Below are positions 59,114-64,000 of a stretch of 64,000 nucleotides of DNA, one piece after another (position 1 is the stretch's first letter; the number at the start of each line of letters is the position of its first letter). The notes under the pieces are model-generated. The model saw only the letters and a list, made by a program, of their open reading frames with translations, made no database searches and was not told the origin of the DNA. The translations under genes and the position numbers were made by a program. Location: contig BSQZ01000103.1 in NCBI GenBank assembly GCA_033239005.1, positions 1,302,501 through 1,366,500 of the forward strand, written 5' to 3'. The stretch comes from Lamellibrachia satsuma. Taxonomy: Eukaryota; Annelida; Polychaeta; Sabellida; Siboglinidae.

Positions 59114-59410
59114 TTTTAGTTGGTGTGTGAATGTTTTTACATATTTATTTATTTACATAGAGCATTCATACATATTCATTGATGTGCATTATGAATTGTT
59201 TAGTGTCTCATGTAAAAGATTGGAAGTGTAGAAAGGCTGTTCTGACATTTGATTTCACCTCGTTTTAGTTGGTGTGTGATTGTTTTTACATATTTAGTTT
59301 TTTACATAGAGCATTCATACATATTCATTGATGTGCATTATGAATTGTTTAGTGTCTCATGTAAAAGATTGGAAGTACAGAAAGGTTGCCCTGATAGTTG
59401 ATTTCACCTT
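59114..59410. repeat. Tandem duplication of ~148 bp
   Basis: TTTTAGTTGGTGTGTGA starts both copies (59114 and about 59262), and TTGGAAGTRYAGAAAGG lies near the end of each. The copies differ at about ten positions. Confidence 0.88.
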
Positions 59411-59552
59411 AATGTAAGTGAGTATGTAGACGTGCACAAAACAAACTCTCAGTGACATTACACAAACTTGCTTAATGAGGCATACTTATGACACGGCTTA
59501 CTTAAGCTAATAACAAGCTACAGTGTTTTCTGAAATTGTTTCATCTATACAG

Positions 59553-59735
59553 AGAGACAGAGGATATAGAGACAAGAGAGAAAATGTTTCTTGAATGTTT
59601 TGTCACACAGAAGCAGTTGGTAGTAGAAAGTTTGCAATTTATGTCTTCAATAACATTAGACAATTATGATTTCAAGGGCAAAGATAGTGGCCTGTTTGTA
59701 TTCTCTAGGCCTAGAATATATCTTCAGTTTAAAGG
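59553..59735 (+). CDS. Weak candidate exon, unidentified
   Basis: TTTCATCTATACAG is a good acceptor. The frame entered in phase 2 reads ETEDIETREKMFLECFVTQK and stays open to 59808. The donor is unclear: GTTGGT at 59736 or GTAGTA near 59621. The charged N-terminal part looks protein-like; the rest less so. Joined to 36592-36683 (AG+A gives Arg) the phases would agree, but over 23 kb this is only a possibility. Confidence 0.2.
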
Positions 59736-59808
59736 TTGGTTAACTTTCAGAATGTGCTACTGTGCTTATTTGTTTCAGCAGTTCTGTTCAGATCCCTGTT
59801 GTTCTTGA

Positions 59809-60929
59809 CACTGACATTGCAATGATAGTTTTATTGTGTAGAACAGAATCATGTTGCTTGGTGCAATGTTGTCACATCCATCCTGCTGCAACAAATAAAA
59901 ATTATCACCAAAACCACCACCACCACGACTAACCCTAAAATAAGACCACAGCCACGACCACTTCCATATTGATCGCTTCCTTATTGATCACTTCCAGATT
60001 GATCACAACTACCACAGCTGCCACAGCGGCATTAACCAACACCACAACTAATATTGCTATCGCCACAAGTATGACTTTTTCCACCATGACTTCCTTGCAC
60101 ACCACCAACACTCACTGTCATTGCTATGAGCAGCATCACTATGTCCATCAAACCCCACCAAACACTGTCAACTCTGATACAACTTTACAATATCCCTGCT
60201 ATTCACTCACCCAAGCAGCAGCCATCACTGCAATCTCTATATCCATCATAATCATCAGCACAATAATTGGCACCATAGAAATAATCTTGCTTTCTGTGCC
60301 TGAACTGCATCCACCACATACTGGACTATAGTTCTGTGTTGCTAACAATTACAGATCCACTGCTGTGACAGCCAACCTACATTGATGAAGCATCCTATTC
60401 TAGGAATCCATAGCCTCCTCAATATATCTACGTGCTATATTCTCCTCAAAGGATGTGTCTAGCCATCCTGATGGTTATCCAGGTGTCCCAGAATCAACGA
60501 TAATATATCTAGCCCCTTGGCACATGGCACTGACATATAAAACCTGTACAAAAGTATCCCTCGGAGAACGTTGATTTTAGCTGTCAGCATCACCTAGCTG
60601 GCACACTCAGCAACACGTGTGTTCGCTTATGCTGTGATGCAGTACCGCCAACATTGCTGGTCTCTGGAATGATCACAGTGGAGATGTTGGAAATATTACC
60701 ACCAATATAACTGAATACTTGTTGCAGACATTTCTGAAGAAAACGCTTCACAGATTGCTGCTTTGATACTGAAAACAGACGTGTTATACCTAGTTTCTAT
60801 GTTACCCCGGCTGTGCACAGTTGGTAGTCGTTTAGCCACCAAAGACATCCTGTCATCAATTTCCAATGGCAATATAAAATCATATGGATTTCCCAAACTG
60901 CATCTGTGCGTGGGTGGTTGACTGGTTGG

Positions 60930-60961
<32 letters not shown>

Positions 60962-61505
60962 GCATGGATGCATGCATGTATATATGCACGAATGCATGCA
61001 TGTATATATCGTTGACACAGCTATTGTGTGGCCTGCAAAATAAATCAGTTTCTATCTTCCAAAATGCAACTTCTTTACAGAGGAAGGAAGGAAAAAGGAA
61101 AACATATTCTTGATAGACCCACTAGTTTCCTGTAAAGCAAAGAAACCAAAGCTGCACATTCATCAGTTGGGTAGTTAAAAAACAACCTGTTTACGACACT
61201 GTTTATTTGGCATAGCAACATAACAACTGTTGTTTATTTCTTGCACCAGTAAACACACACTGTAGTTTTTGGACATCCTGCAGCCAGATAACAGAACTGG
61301 GTCAAAGTTTACACAAATAGTCTGCATGTTTAACCCTGAAGTTCTAAGTAGGAGAAGTTATGGTAAAAGTTATCAGTACTTGCATTTAGAAATGAACAAC
61401 ATGTACAGATGCTCTCAGTATGATATATTGTGCAAAAATTTGGATATAATTATTTTAGATTTTGAGGTTCCTTCTAATATGAACAATAAAAATATAATAT
61501 AAAAT
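59809..61505. other. 1.7 kb without recognised genes
   Basis: An ACCACCACC-rich stretch (59915-60120) and a (CA)n/CATGCATG tract (60930-61010). No coding signal was recognised. Confidence 0.5.
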
Positions 61506-61576
<71 letters not shown>

Positions 61577-61620
61577 TTATATATATGTTTATATATATGT
61601 ATATATATATATATATATAT
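61506..61620. repeat. (TA)n microsatellite flanking the inverted repeat
   Basis: TA runs with TTTATT and TGTTTA interruptions, directly left of the inverted repeat. Confidence 0.95.
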
Positions 61621-62154
<534 letters not shown>

Positions 62155-64000
62155 TAAGCAACCATGGCTTCCACAACAGCACATAAGTCGCTATCGCTCT
62201 TCTTTGTAAAGTCACTTTGTATTGCCAATGTATTATGTATTGCCTATTGCCAATCTATTATGTATTGCCTATTGCCAATGTATTATGTATTGCCTATTGG
62301 AAGCAAGTGTAAAAACATGCCCACTAAGTTGGTGGATGTCAGGCTTACACGCCACATTTGTTCACTGGTACTACTTAAAGATTGATTCCAAACATCTATA
62401 GTTATTGTCCATTATATTGTCAATTAATTGCACCATTCATTTGGAGATTTTGTGAGATGAAACCCATATTGCAGGCCTATATTTAGACATGGAAACCATT
62501 TCCACCATGAACACAGTACGTGTTCGTTATGCACAGGTGTTGAAGCCTAAACAGACATCATCCAGGCCTGAATGTTGCGTCTGTCATAGACAGGTGATCG
62601 TTATGACCAGGTGTTCGCTATAGCGAGTTTGTGCTTCCCTTGGTTATTGCATGGTTTTAGATCACAGTTACGTTTCTGGATGTGTTCCACACAAACGTAG
62701 TGCCTAAAAATTTACAAGTTAGTCGATTTCCGTTATTTTATTGGCCAAGAAGTAACTGTATTTAGCCAGCAAGGTTGGCATGTTTGAAATGTCGGACCTT
62801 TAGCAGTGAGATGTTGCATTATAAAACAATTTTGAAGATTTAGTGATTTTGGTAGTGAAATTCCTGAAACACCAGTATACATATTAATATTTAGTGAAAA
62901 CTGCCAATGTAATTAAGCACGTTTGCAACATGATTAAAAGAGCTGGAAGTATGTGATCTTGACACAACTTGTTCAGTACATTGGTAACATAGTACCAGTG
63001 CACGTCATGATGTTTTAGAATGTTTGATGATCACATTTTCTTACAATCATGCAAAACAACCTGACCACCAACAACAGGAAAATCAACTCGGTCTGCACCC
63101 TGCAAGGCTTCACATGAGGTGCCATGTAGTTCAGGACGACAGCCAGTATGTGATTCTGTATCATATTGTCCCACTACTTAGCTCATCAATGATTTGATGC
63201 AAACGTAATGAATCAAATGAGATTGCTGCAACGTAGAGCAGCCACCGGACATGCTGATAGATAGAGAGCAGTTTCTCTCAACTATCTAAATGCATTAGTC
63301 ATCTCTTGGCCCATGACACAGCTCTGAGACTGTCTTGATTGCTGGGGTTTCAAGCAGGCTGCCTTACAGTCACACATTCCTGTGTCTTCAAAACAAAACT
63401 TCTGTGTGAAGGTCACGTCATAATCCACATTGATCACTGGGGGGGGGTAACACTAGGAAGTGATGACAAACTTCTCTAGTTGTCTTATTGTGTTTACAGT
63501 TCAGCTCAGTATGGGTACAACTGTGTCACAATTGTTGGTATGACTGTGTTGTGAATAAATTATAAATTCTGCAATTAGGATTTGGGAAAGAAAACCTGAG
63601 AGCTGCATAAAAGGAGAACTACCAAGAACTAATCAAAGAAAAGTTCATTGGACAGATGGTGGATTCATTCAGAAGGGTGATGGAGATCACAAGATGCCAA
63701 CCATCTAATTGCAGCCATGGCTACACATCATTATATGTTTGGAATTTAATAAGGCAATAATAAAAAAAATGCCACATATAGTCATTAGTTAAGTTCTACA
63801 TGTGCCTAGTGGTCAGTTTCTTTGGCTGGCCACCAGGGATTATCAGTGTTGTGACAAAACTCTCTAATTTGTAGTGTTGATGCAGTTTTGAAATTACATG
63901 GAATTTTGCTTAACATAATTTTTACCTAAGATGTCTGTCCAACAAAAGACTAGATGCAAATTTAAAATGAAGTTGGCTTTTCATTCTACAGTGATTTGAA
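62155..64000. other. Right end of window, no recognised genes
   Basis: A 28 bp unit (CCAATGTATTATGTATTGCC then TATTG) repeats three times at 62226-62300. A faint LINE-like C-terminal text near 63600-63710 was not convincing. The last bases (TTTTCATTCTACAG then TGATTTGAA) could be a splice acceptor at 63990, but no frame can be judged. Confidence 0.4.

Noticed and set aside
63590..63720. LINE C-terminal fragment (text like KGDGDHKMPT)
   Set aside because: Similarity to known ORF2 ends is too weak and the frame has stops.

Overview
This is animal (metazoan) nuclear DNA: AT-rich, intron-bearing, with no bacterial-style gene packing. It is full of (TA)n and (CA)n microsatellites, long minisatellites, CR1-like LINE relics, tRNA-headed SINEs and long inverted repeats. 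The mix suggests an invertebrate bilaterian, but the sequence does not fix the phylum. Most open frames in the window are by-products of tandem repeats.

Region 0-5.5 kb: a possible exon of an unidentified minus-strand gene runs off the left edge. It is followed by a ~1 kb foldback (inverted-repeat) element with a second hairpin nested in it. Next comes a decayed minus-strand CR1-type LINE that still shows ORF1 esterase, endonuclease and reverse-transcriptase motifs, then a (CA)n tract.

Region 5.5-20.4 kb is the main gene locus. Seven plus-strand exons (5553 to 17481) encode nearly all of a nicotinic-acetylcholine-receptor-like (Cys-loop) subunit; only the signal-peptide exon is missing. Splice phases agree at every junction. 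The third and fourth coding exons are exactly 45 and 110 bp, the sizes known from vertebrate nAChR genes. The subunit has the Cys-loop, four membrane segments and Glu at M2 -1', but no vicinal Cys pair (so it is non-alpha) and Ile at the M2 9' gate position. Its TM3-TM4 intron holds a ~3.25 kb minisatellite of 28 bp units. Downstream lies a second, diverged but open set of 3' exons (TM2 end, TM3, TM4) with the same phases and no recognisable ligand-binding exons. It is either a truncated paralogue or an alternative 3' cassette.

Region 20.4-31 kb: LINE fragments of at least three types, (TA)n tracts, and a candidate small gene. Its candidate first exon (25312-25366) lies about 70 bp below a perfect cAMP-response-element palindrome, and a phase-matched candidate second exon is at 31219-31330.

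Region 31-58 kb: an unusual cluster of unrelated minisatellites (units of 55, 29, 46, ~37, 21, 48, 60 and 26 bp). It also holds three SINE copies, two short repeat families present twice each (189 bp and 228 bp), and a 450 bp palindromic element. No confident protein-coding gene was found here, only weak exon candidates.

Region 58-64 kb: mostly unremarkable DNA, with a weak exon candidate at 59.55 kb, a tandem ~148 bp duplication and an apparently perfect 164 bp inverted repeat around a (TA)n core. The receptor exons are the only well-supported protein-coding content.
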